Shown: positions 1 through 15,021, numbered from the stretch's first letter. The stretch is 64,000 nucleotides of DNA from Cellulomonas soli (GCF_013409305.1 NZ_JACBZJ010000001.1:4030001-4094000); one strand, 5' to 3'. Numbers and translations: made by a program. The notes: generated by a model not told the origin, from the letters alone.

Positions 1-23
1 CCGCTCGCTGCTGCCGTGCTGGC

Positions 24-3357
<3,334 letters not shown>

Positions 3358-3361
<4 letters not shown>

Positions 3362-4182
3362 CGACCCCCACCACACAGACCGCCGCCCCGACGAGCGACG
3401 CGACGACCCGCACGCACCCCGAGCCGGCCACCACCGACGACGCACCCGCCGCACGACGGCTCGCCGTCGAGGTCTGGTCCGACATCGCCTGCCCGTGGTG
3501 CTTCATCGGCAAGCGGCGCCTCACGGCCGCGCTCGCCGCCTTCCCGCACCGTGACCTGGTCGACGTGCGCTGGCGCGCCTACGAGCTGTCGCCGGACGCC
3601 CCGCACGGCCCCGGGGTGCCCGAGCTCGACGCGCTCGCCCGGCACAAGGGCCTGCCGGCCGACCAGGTCCGGCAGATGTTCGCCCAGGTCACCGCGGTGG
3701 CCGCCGGCGACGGACTCGTCTACGACTTCGACCGCACGCTCTCGATCAACACCTTCGACCTGCACCGCCTCGTCCACGTCGCCCGCGAGATCGGCGGGGA
3801 CGCGCTCGCCGGACGCCTCGTCGAGACGTTCTTCTCGGCGCACTTCGAGCACGGCGCCGACCTCGGCGACCCCGGGACGATCGTGGAGCTGGCTCGCACC
3901 GCGGGCCTCGGTGCGTGCGGCCTGGACGACCAGGGCGTGCGTGACGTGCTCGCCGGCGACCGCGGGGCCGCCGCCGTCCGGGACGACGAGGCGCAGGCCA
4001 GGGCGATCGGCGTGAACGGTGTCCCCTTCGTCGTCGTGGACCGGCGGATCGCCGTGTCGGGCGCCCAGCCGGTCGGGGTCTTCACCGAGCTGCTCGAGGC
4101 GGCATGGGCCCAGGCGAACCCGACGCTGCAGCTCCTCGGCGACGACGACGCCGCGTGCGTCGACGACAGCTGCGCGCTCTGA
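3358..4182 (+). CDS. DsbA-family / FrnE-like thiol oxidoreductase
   Basis: This 274-residue cytosolic thioredoxin-fold protein carries C45-P-W-C48 in the context S-D-I-A-C-P-W-C-F-I-G-K-R-R, the hallmark of the FrnE/2-hydroxychromene isomerase-like DsbA branch, and the cis-proline loop G-V-N-G-V-P-F-V-V-V. About 35 Thr/Ala/Pro-rich residues precede the fold. A pair of cysteines close to the C terminus (C-V-D-D-S-C) may act as a second redox pair, as in FrnE proteins. There is no signal peptide. The start GTG overlaps the upstream stop as GTGA, so it is co-translated with the quinone reductase. A redox or stress role is an inference. Confidence 0.88.
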
Positions 4183-4213
4183 CCCTGTCGGCACCCCGGC
4201 CCGAGCACCGAGC

Positions 4214-4255
4214 ACGACGAGGCCCTCCGTCCCGAAGGTCGGAGGGCCTCGTCGT
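4214..4255. terminator. Intrinsic terminator between converging genes
   Basis: A perfect 16-bp inverted repeat (4214-4229 with 4240-4255, ten-base loop) lies between the DsbA-like gene and the converging nuclease gene. It can serve both strands. There is no clear T run, which is common in this GC range. Confidence 0.85.
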
Positions 4256-4277
4256 ACCCCAGGTCAGCCTCGGCGCG

Positions 4278-7200
4278 TCACCGCCGGATCGTGACGGTCA
4301 CCGGGGCGCTCGTGCTCCCGGCGACGTTGGCCACGTCGCTCGGCACGAACGTCGCCGTGAAGGTGTGCTTGCCGGAGGTCAGACCGCCGGGGAGCGAGCC
4401 GACCGCGACACCGGCCGTGACCTTCAGCGTGCGGACGACCGTGTCACCCTCACGCAGCTCGACCACACCGCTGGGCAGCCGCCCGTTGTCCTGCCTGACC
4501 GCCACGACGACCGGGTTGGTCGCCCACCAGAAGCAGGGGGCGCCGTTCCGGCCGATCTGCAGCGACGTGCGCGTCGTGGCCTGCTTGACCACGACGGTCA
4601 CGGGCGCGGACTGCGAACCCGTGACGGTGGCGTCACCGGCGTACCGGGCCACCACGTCGTACGTGCCCGCCGGCGTCGAGGACGCCAACGTCAGGCTCGC
4701 CCTGCCGTGCCGCAGCGTCGCGGTGCCGAGCACCGTCTGCCCCGACACGAACTCGACGGTCCCGGCGACCGGAACGTCCGCAGCCACCGTCGCGGTGAGC
4801 TGGACGCGGTGGCCGGTGGCCCCGAAGACCTGGCTCGACGGCTTCGCCGTGAGGGTGGTCGTCGAGAGCGGCAGCCCCGGTTCGACGGTGAGCGGCAGCG
4901 TCACCGTCGTCCCGCTCGGCGCGGCCACGAGCGTGAGCACGTGAGCCCCACCCGAGGTCCCCGCAGGGACGGTCACCGAGACGGCGGCTGCCCCACCGGT
5001 CACGGCCGCCGAGCCGATCGACGTCCCGTCGATCCGGACGTCGAGCGTGGTGTTCAGCGGCGAGCCCAGGCTCGTCAGGTCCAGACCGGTCACCGGGAAC
5101 GCGAGCGCGTCACCGGCCGTCACCGACGCCGGCAGCGCGGGCACGCCCACGGCATGCCGCGCGAAGCTCGGCGCGAGCGCCGGGTGGGCCTGCAGGTAGG
5201 CGATCCACGCGTCCCGGTCGATGAGACCCGAGTCGGCGGTGCCCGTCCCGCCGGTGAACACCCGGAAGTTGTCCCCACCCTGGGCCAGGAAGGAGAACGT
5301 GCCGACCCGGTAGGACGCCGCCGGGTCGAGTGCGACGCCGTCGACGGTCACCGAGGTGATCCGGTCACCCATCGCACGGCTCGCGTCGAACGTGTACGAC
5401 ACGTTGTCCGAGAGACCCAGCTGCAGGTACGGCCGCGACGGGATCGTGCCGTCGGCGTTCGTCTGCCACTGCTGCTCGAGCATCGTCTTGACCTGGGCGC
5501 CGGACAGCGTCGTCGTCCAGAGGTTGTTGACGAACGGGAGCACCGCGTTGGCCTCGGCGTACGTGATCGTGCCGTCCGGTGCGTAGAGCAGCTCGTTGCG
5601 CAGACCACCGGGGTTCACGACACCGATCTGCGCGCCGCCGCGGTCGGCCGAGGCCAGGCTGTCCCGCAGCGAGTTCGCTACGAGGTTGCCCAGCGTCGAC
5701 TCCTTGGAGCGGTCGTCGCGACCGGTCGTGGCCAGCGGGCCCGAACCGGTGTAGACGCCGTTGACGTACGAGCCGCCGGCGAAGGCGGTCGTGATGTCCG
5801 CGGTGACCGAGCCGACCGGCTGGTTGCCGACGACGGCCGCGTCGGCCAGCGCCTTCGTGACGATCGTGCTCACCGCGGCGACCCTCGGGTACGTCGCGAC
5901 GAGCGTCGCGTCGGTGTCCGTGGTGCGGGCCAGGTTCGTGGCCGTGGAGGCCGTGACCTGCTCGGTGCCCCGGTCGTAGGTCAGCACGACCTTGCCGACG
6001 AACTCCCCGTACGACCCGGTCTGCAGGACCGGGCGGGTGCGGGTCGCGTCGCCCGGCACGGGCGCCTGCCATGCGTACTGCTTGTGCGTGTGCCCGGTGA
6101 AGATCGCGTCGACCTCGGCCGACGTCTCCTGGACGATCTCCGCGAACGCACCGCCCGCGGCGACCTCCTGCTCGAGGGTCGCCCCGTCCGGCGTGCCGGC
6201 CCCGGCGCCCTCGTGGTACTCGGCCACCAGGACGTCCGCCTCGCCGTTGGCCGCGTCACCGTCGCTGAGCTGGGCGGCGACGCGGTTGACGGCCTCGACG
6301 GGATCGCCGAAGTCGAGCGTGGCGATGCCGCCCGGGGTGACCAGCGTCGGGGTCTCCTGGGTGACGGCCCCGATCACGCCGACGGACACGCCGCCCATGT
6401 CGAGGATCGTGTACTCCGGCAGCACCGGGTTCGTGGTGCCCTTGGCGTACACGTTGGCGCCCAGGTACGGCCACGTGGCGTTGGTGCCACCGGCCACGAC
6501 GCGGTCGACGAGGTCCGTGTAGCCCTGGTCGAACTCGTGGTTGCCGACCGCGGACGCGGCCAGGCCCAGCGTGTTGAGCACGTCGATCGTGGGCTGGTCC
6601 TGGGCGACGGCCGAGGCGAACAGCGAGGCCCCGATGTTGTCGCCCGCGGACAGGAACGCAGCAGCCCCGCCCGCTGCCTCGGCGGCCGCACGTGCCTTCT
6701 CGACCGTGCCGGCGAACTTCACCGTGTTGGCGTCGATGCGGCCGTGGAAGTCGTTGATGTTCAGCAGCGTCAGGTCGATCAGACCCTGAGCGCTGGCGCC
6801 GGCAGCGAGCCCGACGACCACGGGGTCGTGGTCGGAGGACCGGTAGGCGTCCGCGGCCTGGAAGAGCGTGCCGTGGTAGTTGTACCGGCTGTACTCCAGC
6901 GCGATGGACTCCTCGGCGTTGATCTCCCAGATGTCCGCACCGGTCGCCCGCTCGAGCGCGGCGTCGTTGAGCAGCACGTGGTCGAGCGACCCCGACAGCC
7001 CGCTGAACGAGTACGAGTACTGCCCGGCCGCGAGCGCGGAGGCGGCGTCGGTGTACCCGGCGTCGTAGAGCACCTGCAGCGGGTCCTCGTGCGTGTAGGA
7101 GTTGAAGTCGCCGACGAGCGCGACGGCCTCCGCGTCACCCTGGACGGTCGGCACCCAGTCGCGCAGCGCCTGGGCCTGACGGACCCGCGACTCGTTGGAG

Positions 7201-9275
7201 GCGCCCTGACCGTCACCGGTGTCCGCGTCGCCCGGCCAGGGGCCGGCCGATCCCTTGGACTTGAGGTGGTTGACGGCGACGAACAGGTCCTTGCCGCCGC
7301 CCACCGGTGCGAACACCTGACCGATCGGCTCACGGGCGTTCGCGAACGCCTGACCATCGGCGCTGGCTGTGCCGAGAGCACGGGAGTCCCCGACCCGCTC
7401 GACCGATGCCGTGCGGTAGATCAGCGCGTTCGTGATGGTGTCCTGCAGACCGACCGCGGGCAGCTCGCTCGACGAGGGCACGTACGCCCACACCGTGGAG
7501 CCGGCGGCCGCGTTGAGCGCGTCGACCAGCGTGCTCAGCGCCTCGTCGGCGACGCCGTCGACGACGGCCGAGTTCTCGATCTCGAGCAGCCCGACCACGT
7601 CGGCGTCGAGCCCGTTGATGGCCGCGACGATCTTCTCCTGCTGGCGTGCCAGGTCCTCGGGGTCCCAGGCGCCGCGCGGGTCGCAGCCCTCCTTGACCGT
7701 GACGCCGTTGCCGGCACGGTCGGTGTACGCGACGCAGCCGGCTGTCGTGGAGCCGAGCGTCGTGAAGTAGTTGAGCACGTTGAACGAGGCGACCTCGAGG
7801 TCACCGCCGACGTCGCTCGGGCTCGTGGTGCGGTCGTTCTCGAACGTCACGGGGGCGGGCGCGCCCGCCACCAGGGGTGCCGTCGGGTTGAGCTTCCACA
7901 CGCTGTTGCGGTAGTCGACGACGACCGGGGCGGTGAAGCTCGCAGCCGCGCCGACCCGGACCGGGTTGGTCAGCGACACGTACGGCGGGGTCAGCCCGGA
8001 GTTCGCGGCGGACAGGAAGTTCGTCGAGGCACCGTCGTCGAGGACGACCCCGCGGGCGGCGTTGTCGGCCGTGACCGCGGCGGCCTGCGCCGAACCCGGG
8101 GCTGCGAGCTCGGTCGGCTGCAGCAGCGGGGTCGTGCCGGTCGCCAGACCGACCTCCCCGTACTGGTTCGTCGAGTAGGTGTTGGAGATCGTCAGGTCGC
8201 CGGTCGGCAGGAACAGCATCGACTCGAGCGCCTCACGCGCGGTGCCCGTGGCGGGCCAGGCCGCCGAGACCGGGGTGACCGCGGCAGGCGCGTCGGCCAG
8301 CACGCTCAGGTCGGCAGCGGAGGCCACCGTGAGCTCGGTGAGCCCGGAGAACTCGCTGACCGCGCCGGTGACCTGCACGTGGGTGCCGACCGAGACCGCA
8401 GCGGCCGTGGACGGCGAGTACACGAACAGGCCGTCCGAGGCCGTCCGTGTCGAGGGGTCGCCGCCTCCCGTGCCGGGCGTCTGGATGACGTAGCCGTTGA
8501 GACCACCGGTCGGGTACGCGGCCGTGACCACACCGTCCGTGGTCACGGTCGTGCCGACCAGCGGCGAGGCGTCGCCCGTGCCCTGGATCTCGGCGATCGT
8601 GCGCACGTCGGGGTCGGACCCGCCGTCGCCGCCACCGCCGGACGTGGCACCGGTCGGGGTCGGGGCACCCGTCGTGAAGTCGGCCGCGTTGCTCGCGGTG
8701 TTGGTGTGCGCCGCGTCGCGCGACACCGACGTCGCGTTCGTGGTCGCCGGCGCGGGGGCGCTGCCGGCGTACGCGGTGGCGGTCGGACCCCACCCGACCA
8801 GGTCGACCACGGCCGCGTCGCTCGCGCAGGCCGTGGCCACGCAGGTGAGCGCGGTCGAGGAGCTGGCGAGCGCGACCTTGCCGGTCGTGCCGCTCATGGC
8901 GAGCGTGCCGTCGATGTCGAACGGGATGGCGGTCGCCGCGGCGTTGGCGCCGAACGCCTCGCCCACGAGCAGGAAGCCGCCGGCGGCGATCGTGCCGGTC
9001 AGCGGCGTGGTCTGCCAGGCCGTGCCGGTCGCGGACGCGTACTGCACCGTCCACCCGGTCAGGTCCACGGGTGCGGCACCCGGGTTGTACAGCTCGACGA
9101 AGTCGCGGTTGAACGGGGCGCCCGAGTTGCCCCCACCGCCGTAGACCTCGTGCAGCACCACGGGCGCGCTCGCGGAGACGGCGGCCTGCGCGGGAACTGC
9201 GGCGACCACCGCCCCTGCCAGCGCCAGACCGAGGGCTGCGATGCCCCCGGTGTACGACCTCGACCTACCGTGCAT
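4278..9275 (-). CDS. Secreted ExeM/NucH-type nuclease fused to 5'-nucleotidase, with LTD and Ig-like domains
   Basis: A 1665-residue extracellular enzyme. In order it has a Sec signal peptide (about 1-35, ending A-V-P-A-Q-A-A), a lamin-tail domain (about 38-165), a NucH-type OB-fold segment (about 215-470), an endonuclease/exonuclease/phosphatase domain (about 490-815, with S-F-N-V-L-N-Y, G-D-F-N-S-Y and S-S-D-H-D-P) and a 5'-nucleotidase metallophosphatase core (about 830-1375, with N-D-F-H-G, G-D-N, G-N-H-E-F-D and G-H-T-H). Ig-like repeats (about 1380-1665) close the protein. Together these would cut external nucleic acid to nucleotides and release phosphate and nucleosides. The start ATG has AAGGAG nine bases upstream. 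There is no LPXTG or membrane anchor, so it is released. A PHO-box-like repeat lies about 105 bp upstream. Confidence 0.93.
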   Translation of the reverse strand: MHGRSRSYTGGIAALGLALAGAVVAAVPAQAAVSASAPVVLHEVYGGGGNSGAPFNRDFVELYNPGAAPVDLTGWTVQYASATGTAWQTTPLTGTIAAGGFLLVGEAFGANAAATAIPFDIDGTLAMSGTTGKVALASSSTALTCVATACASDAAVVDLVGWGPTATAYAGSAPAPATTNATSVSRDAAHTNTASNAADFTTGAPTPTGATSGGGGDGGSDPDVRTIAEIQGTGDASPLVGTTVTTDGVVTAAYPTGGLNGYVIQTPGTGGGDPSTRTASDGLFVYSPSTAAAVSVGTHVQVTGAVSEFSGLTELTVASAADLSVLADAPAAVTPVSAAWPATGTAREALESMLFLPTGDLTISNTYSTNQYGEVGLATGTTPLLQPTELAAPGSAQAAAVTADNAARGVVLDDGASTNFLSAANSGLTPPYVSLTNPVRVGAAASFTAPVVVDYRNSVWKLNPTAPLVAGAPAPVTFENDRTTSPSDVGGDLEVASFNVLNYFTTLGSTTAGCVAYTDRAGNGVTVKEGCDPRGAWDPEDLARQQEKIVAAINGLDADVVGLLEIENSAVVDGVADEALSTLVDALNAAAGSTVWAYVPSSSELPAVGLQDTITNALIYRTASVERVGDSRALGTASADGQAFANAREPIGQVFAPVGGGKDLFVAVNHLKSKGSAGPWPGDADTGDGQGASNESRVRQAQALRDWVPTVQGDAEAVALVGDFNSYTHEDPLQVLYDAGYTDAASALAAGQYSYSFSGLSGSLDHVLLNDAALERATGADIWEINAEESIALEYSRYNYHGTLFQAADAYRSSDHDPVVVGLAAGASAQGLIDLTLLNINDFHGRIDANTVKFAGTVEKARAAAEAAGGAAAFLSAGDNIGASLFASAVAQDQPTIDVLNTLGLAASAVGNHEFDQGYTDLVDRVVAGGTNATWPYLGANVYAKGTTNPVLPEYTILDMGGVSVGVIGAVTQETPTLVTPGGIATLDFGDPVEAVNRVAAQLSDGDAANGEADVLVAEYHEGAGAGTPDGATLEQEVAAGGAFAEIVQETSAEVDAIFTGHTHKQYAWQAPVPGDATRTRPVLQTGSYGEFVGKVVLTYDRGTEQVTASTATNLARTTDTDATLVATYPRVAAVSTIVTKALADAAVVGNQPVGSVTADITTAFAGGSYVNGVYTGSGPLATTGRDDRSKESTLGNLVANSLRDSLASADRGGAQIGVVNPGGLRNELLYAPDGTITYAEANAVLPFVNNLWTTTLSGAQVKTMLEQQWQTNADGTIPSRPYLQLGLSDNVSYTFDASRAMGDRITSVTVDGVALDPAASYRVGTFSFLAQGGDNFRVFTGGTGTADSGLIDRDAWIAYLQAHPALAPSFARHAVGVPALPASVTAGDALAFPVTGLDLTSLGSPLNTTLDVRIDGTSIGSAAVTGGAAAVSVTVPAGTSGGAHVLTLVAAPSGTTVTLPLTVEPGLPLSTTTLTAKPSSQVFGATGHRVQLTATVAADVPVAGTVEFVSGQTVLGTATLRHGRASLTLASSTPAGTYDVVARYAGDATVTGSQSAPVTVVVKQATTRTSLQIGRNGAPCFWWATNPVVVAVRQDNGRLPSGVVELREGDTVVRTLKVTAGVAVGSLPGGLTSGKHTFTATFVPSDVANVAGSTSAPVTVTIRR

Positions 9276-9377
9276 GACGGGTTTCTCCTTCGTGGACGAC
9301 GCAGCGTCGATCGCCGTGCACCGACGCACAGCGATCGCACATCACCTTCACGGTTTGTCCGAATGGTCGCAACTACT

Positions 9378-9399
9378 GGCGGGTAACCGTTCGATGAAC
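9378..9399 (-). promoter_or_regulatory. PHO-box-like direct repeat upstream of the nuclease/5'-nucleotidase
   Basis: Read on the minus strand, two adjacent 11-mers, GTTCATCGAAC (9399-9389) and GGTTACCCGCC (9388-9378), resemble the actinobacterial PhoP direct-repeat unit G[GT]TCAYYYR[CG]G at 8 and 9 of 11 positions. The site is about 105 bp before the start codon. Control by PhoR-PhoP under phosphate limitation fits the enzyme's role. Confidence 0.5.
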
Positions 9400-9462
9400 T
9401 CGTCCCACCTCCTGTGACGGACAGGTTTCGTGCAGGCCGGTCCACGAGCCCCGCAGGGACGA

Positions 9463-9502
9463 CGACGGGCCCCGCGGCCGGTGAGGACCGCGAGGCCCGT
9501 CG
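9463..9502 (-). terminator. Terminator downstream of pheT
   Basis: Outer arms CGACGGGCC (9463-9471) and GGCCCGTCG (9494-9502) enclose an inner CGCGG/CCGCG stem. It lies just after the pheT stop codon on the minus strand. Confidence 0.65.
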
Positions 9503-9539
9503 AGGCCTGGCCGGGCGGAGCCGATGGCTCCGGCGGGTG

Positions 9540-12127
9540 TCAGGCGCGCAGCGTCGCCCCGAACCGGCGACCGACCTCGGCCACGACCGCGTCACGCACC
9601 GCCGCGGTCTCCTGCGCGGTCAGTGTGCGGTCCTGCGCGCGCAGCCGCAGCGAGAACGCGAGCGACCGGGTGCCCTCGGGGACCTGCGACCCCGTGTAGA
9701 CGTCGAACAGCCGCACGTCCTCCAGCACGTCACCGGCGGGGCTCGCCACCGCACCGGCCCGCACCCCGTCGAGCACCTGCTCCGCAGGGACGGAGGCGTC
9801 CACGACGAGCGCCACGTCCTCCTTCGCGACGGGGAAGGTCGACAGCGCCTCCGCCTGCACCGGCTCGGCCGCAGCCGCCGCGAGCAGCACGTCCAGGTCG
9901 AGCTCGAACGCGACCGCACGCGCCGGCAGGTCGAGTGCTGCGACGACGTTCGGGTGCAGCTCCCCCGCGTGCCCGACGAGCGTGCCGTCGACCGTGGCCA
10001 GGCGCGCGCACCGTCCCGGGTGCCACGGCGCGTGCTCGGCGTCCGCGGTGAGGACGACCTCGACCCCCACGACCTCGGCCACCGCACGTGCCAGGGCGAT
10101 CGCGTCGGTGTGGTCGGCCCGTCGACCCGGCCCCCACCACCCGGCACGCTCACGGGACCCGGCGAGCACGGCGGCGACCCGTCGCGGCTGGGCAGGCACG
10201 GCGGCGCGGACGGCGGCCAGGTCGGCGTCCGAGGGCCGCACCCCACCGGGAAGTCGGGGCGCCGCCACCGCACCGGGTTCCGGAAGCGTGACCAGACCGA
10301 TCTCGAACACCGCCACGTCACCGGTGCCCCGGCTGACGTTGCGACGGGCGGTGTCCAGCAGCGTCACGAGCAGGTCCGTCCGCATCAGCGGCTGCTCGCC
10401 GGACAGCGGGTTCGCCAGCCGCAGCGCACGGCGCCGCTCGTCGTCCGCCGGAAGCCCGAGCGCGTCGAGCTGGTCGGCGCCGACGAACGGGTAGCTGAGC
10501 ACCTCGACCAGCCCGTGCTCGGCCAGCGCCCGCGCCACCGAGCGGCGCGTGCGCTGGCCCGTCGTGAGCCCGCGCCCGGCGGGCGCGACGGGCAGCACCG
10601 ACGGGATCGCGTCGTAGCCGCGCAGGCGGGCGACCTCCTCGACCAGGTCGACCGGCGCGGCCAGGTCCGGGCGCCACGTGGGCGCCAGGACGTCGACCAC
10701 GAGGCCGTTCGCGGTCGGCTCCGCGGCTCCGACCGCGCAACCGATCTGCTCGAGGGTCGCTCGCACCTGCTCGTCCGTGTACTCGACGCCGACGAGCCGG
10801 GCCGGGAGGTCGACCGGGAGCCGGATCCCTGCGGGTGCCTGCGTCCGGTCCACGTCGGTCAGCACGTCCTCGACGACCCCGCCACCGTGCTCGACGAGCA
10901 GGGCGGCGACGCGCGCCACCGCCACGCGCGGCAGCTGCGGGTCGACACCGCGCTCGAAGCGCTTGGCCGCCTCGCTGGGCAGCTTGTGCCGGCGCGCGGT
11001 ACGGGCCACGGTCACCGGGTCGAAGTGCGCGGCCTCGACCAGCAGGTCGGTGGTCTGCGGTCCGACCTCGCTGTCGGCACCGCCCATCACGCCGGCCAGC
11101 CCGAGCACGCGTGAGGCTCGCGCACCCGACGGGCTGTCGGTGATGAGCAGGTCCTCGCCGTCCAGCGCACGCTCGACGCCGTCGAGCGTGGTCAGCCGCT
11201 CACCGGCGGCGGCGCGGCGCACCACGATCGGAGCCGCGAGCGCCGAGAGGTCGTAGGCGTGCAGCGGCTGCCCGAGGTCGAGCATCACGTAGTTCGTCAC
11301 GTCGACCGCCAGGCTGATCGGACGCATGCCCGCCTGCGTGAGCCGACGCTGCATCCACACCGGCGAGGGGTCGTTCGCCCGCACACCGCGCACGACCTGC
11401 GCGACGAACCGGTCGGCGCCGGCCACGCCGTGGATGGGCGCCACGTCGTCGATCTCGACGGCGAAACCGCCCGCGGCGGGCGCCTGCTGCTCGGTGGTCG
11501 CCAGCCCGTGGTCGGTGAACCTCGCACCCTTCGAGTGGGAGTACTCCCGGGCCACACCGCGCATCGAGAAGCAGTAGCCGCGGTCGGGCGTCACGTTGAT
11601 CTCGAGGACCTCCTCGCCCAGACCCAGCAGCGCCCGCGCGTCGGTGCCCGGCTCGGCCTCGAGCCCGAGGGTCGACAGGACGATGATGCCGTCGTGGTCC
11701 TCGCCCAGACCCAGCTCGCGCGACGAGCAGATCATGCCGTCGGACACGTGCCCGTAGGTCTTGCGCGAGGCGATCGGGAACGGGCCGGGCAGCACCGCAC
11801 CGGGCAGCGCGACCACGACGTGGTCACCGACCTCGAAGTTGTGCGCCCCGCACACGATGCCGCGCGGCCCACGGGTGCCGTCCTCACGGACCTCGGCCAG
11901 CTCGTCGCCGACCTCGACCCGGCACCAGTTGATGGTCTTGCCATTCTTCTGCGCCTCGGGCGTGCGCTCGACGACCAGGCCCACCACGAGCGGACCGGTG
12001 ACGGCCGCCGGGTGGATCGCCTCCTCCTCGAGGCCCACGCGCACCAGGTCGGCGGCGAGGTGCTCGGCGGTGAGGTCGGCGGGCAGGTCGACGTGCTCGG
12101 CCAGCCACGTCAGAGGGATGCGCGGCA

Positions 12128-12128
<1 letters not shown>
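9540..12128 (-). CDS. pheT: Phenylalanyl-tRNA synthetase beta subunit
   Basis: The 862-residue beta subunit forms the (alpha-beta)2 enzyme that charges tRNA-Phe. The N terminus (M-P-R-I-P-L-T-W-L-A-E-H-V) leads into the B1 and tRNA-binding EMAP-like domain. The B3/B4 editing domain (around R-F-V-A-Q-V-V-R-G-V-R) and the B5 domain follow. A catalytic-like core and a C-terminal ferredoxin-fold anticodon-binding domain (starting near F-P-V-A-K-E-D-V-A-L-V-V-D) complete it. Length is typical for Actinobacteria. The ATG at 12128 overlaps the pheS stop by one base (TGATG), so the two subunits are translationally coupled. A terminator follows. Confidence 0.98.
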
Positions 12129-13463
<1,335 letters not shown>

Positions 13464-14108
13464 TCAGCCCTCGAAAGGCAGGTCGACCACCGTCCGGTAC
13501 AGCGGGCCGCCTGCCCGGCCCGCACCCGGGGTCGACTCGACCAGGAACGCCCGGTCCACCCGCCACGTCGGACCCTCGTAGACCGCCAGCGCCCGCACCA
13601 ACGAGCCGGCCACGTCGTCCTCGGGAGCAGCCCGCCCCGCCGCGTCCGGCCCGGCGGTCCCGCCGCGACGGGTGGCACGACGCCCCGGCGGTCGGGCACC
13701 CGGGCGGACCCGCCCGATCGTCAGGTGCGGGCGGTCCCGCACCCGGTCGTCCGGTCGCAGATCGAGCTGCTCCCCCACCGATCGCGCACCGAGGGACACC
13801 GCTCGCTGGGACTCGACGTCACCGGCGACCCCGACCCACAAGGTGCGGTGCGCGAACACCCCGGCGCCGCGCAGCCGCAGGTCGTACGGTCCGCTGCCCG
13901 CCGCAGCCGCCGAGAGCCCTTCGGTCAGCGTCGGGACCAGCCCGTCCGCCACCTCCCCGAAGAAGGCAGCGGTCAGGTGCCACGTCTCGCGGGCCGACCA
14001 CCGCACGGCCGAGTGCGCGCCTGCCGGCGCGCCGCGCACCGAAGCGAGCACCAGATCGAGGTGGTCGAGCACCTCCTCGGGCGGCACGACCGCCACGAAC
14101 AACCTCAT
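13464..14108 (-). CDS. thpR: RNA 2',3'-cyclic phosphodiesterase (LigT/ThpR, 2H family)
   Basis: The 214-residue protein is a 2H phosphoesterase that opens 2',3'-cyclic phosphates on RNA ends. Two catalytic HxTx motifs are visible: H-L-T-A in W-H-L-T-A-A-F-F-G and H-L-T-I in P-H-L-T-I-G-R-V. The N terminus M-R-L-F-V-A-V-V-P-P matches the family, so the ATG at 14108 is the start. An insertion between the second motif and the C terminus holds a Gly/Ala/Arg-rich stretch. It lies between the SpoU methyltransferase and pheS on the same strand, with a 40-bp gap upstream. Its cellular substrate is unknown. Confidence 0.88.
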   Translation of the reverse strand: MRLFVAVVPPEEVLDHLDLVLASVRGAPAGAHSAVRWSARETWHLTAAFFGEVADGLVPTLTEGLSAAAAGSGPYDLRLRGAGVFAHRTLWVGVAGDVESQRAVSLGARSVGEQLDLRPDDRVRDRPHLTIGRVRPGARPPGRRATRRGGTAGPDAAGRAAPEDDVAGSLVRALAVYEGPTWRVDRAFLVESTPGAGRAGGPLYRTVVDLPFEG

Positions 14109-14148
14109 GGACCTCAGGGTGCCAGGCGAAGGGCACGGCCGGGGCCGC

Positions 14149-15021
14149 TCACCGGTGCGCGCGTGCGCTCGCGTACAGGCAGACGGTCGCCGCCGTGGCC
14201 AGGTTCAACGACTCCGCGCGCCCGTGGATCGGCACCCGCACCACGGCGTCGGCCAGCGCACGGTCCTCCTCACGCAGTCCCCATGCCTCGTTGCCGAACA
14301 ACCACACGGTCGGCCGCGCGAGGTCCGGGGTGCCCGCCGGAGCCGCACCGGCGACGTCGAGCAGGTCGTCCAGGTCGAGCTCGCCGGCACCGTCCGCGGC
14401 GAGGACCAGCATCCCCGCGGTCCGCAGGGACCGGATCGTGGCGGCGAGCGTGGCGCCCTCGACGGTCGGCACATGGAACAGCGAACCCGCGGTGGAACGC
14501 ACGACCTTCGGGTTGTGCACGTCGACGCTCTCGTCCGTGAGCACCACGGCGTCCGCTCCGGCCGCGTCGGCAGCACGCACCACCGTCCCGGCGTTCCCGG
14601 GATCGCGCACGTGCGCGAGCAACGCCACGAGCCGCGGCGGACGCCCCTGCCGGGTGAGCACGTCGTCCAGCGAGAAGTCCAGCCGGTCGGCCACGGCCAC
14701 GACCTGCTGCGCGTCGGGGCTCATCGCCTCGAGCACCTGCGGGGTGCCCAGCCGGACAGGGATGCCGCGTGCGTGCGCCGCGTCGACGATCTCCCGGTAC
14801 CTGTCGGCCGTCTGTTCGGTGACGTACAGGTCGCGCACCCGCACCGACGCCGTCAGCACGGCCTCGCGCACCGACTGCGGGCCCTCCACGAGGAACCGCC
14901 CGGTACGGGCGCGGACGGCACGGGTCGCCAACGCACGCACCGCCTTGACCCGCTCGGCCCCGGGGTTCTGCAGCACGTCGTCGCGCTGCGCGTCACGTTC
15001 GTCGACCACGGGGGCCATCAT
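14149..15021 (-). CDS. TrmH/SpoU-family RNA 2'-O-methyltransferase
   Basis: The roughly 290-residue protein has an N-terminal substrate-binding domain (R-T-G-R-F-L-V-E-G-P-Q-S-V-R-E-A) and a C-terminal SPOUT knot with the three SpoU motifs: D-P-G-N-A-G-T-V-V-R, L-F-G-N-E-A-W-G-L and V-P-I-H-G-R-A-E-S-L-N-L-A. It should methylate a ribose 2'-OH in rRNA or tRNA. The gene is next to rplT, as in many Actinobacteria. Two adjacent ATGs (15021, 15018) follow GGAG by 5 and 8 nt; either may be used. Target nucleotide cannot be predicted. Confidence 0.9.
   Translation of the reverse strand: MMAPVVDERDAQRDDVLQNPGAERVKAVRALATRAVRARTGRFLVEGPQSVREAVLTASVRVRDLYVTEQTADRYREIVDAAHARGIPVRLGTPQVLEAMSPDAQQVVAVADRLDFSLDDVLTRQGRPPRLVALLAHVRDPGNAGTVVRAADAAGADAVVLTDESVDVHNPKVVRSTAGSLFHVPTVEGATLAATIRSLRTAGMLVLAADGAGELDLDDLLDVAGAAPAGTPDLARPTVWLFGNEAWGLREEDRALADAVVRVPIHGRAESLNLATAATVCLYASARAHR

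Noticed and set aside
4104..9386. A 1760-codon open frame on the plus strand opposite the nuclease gene
   Set aside because: It is Arg/Gly/Val-rich low-complexity translation expected on the opposite strand of a very GC-rich gene. The minus-strand product has clear domains and a signal peptide.
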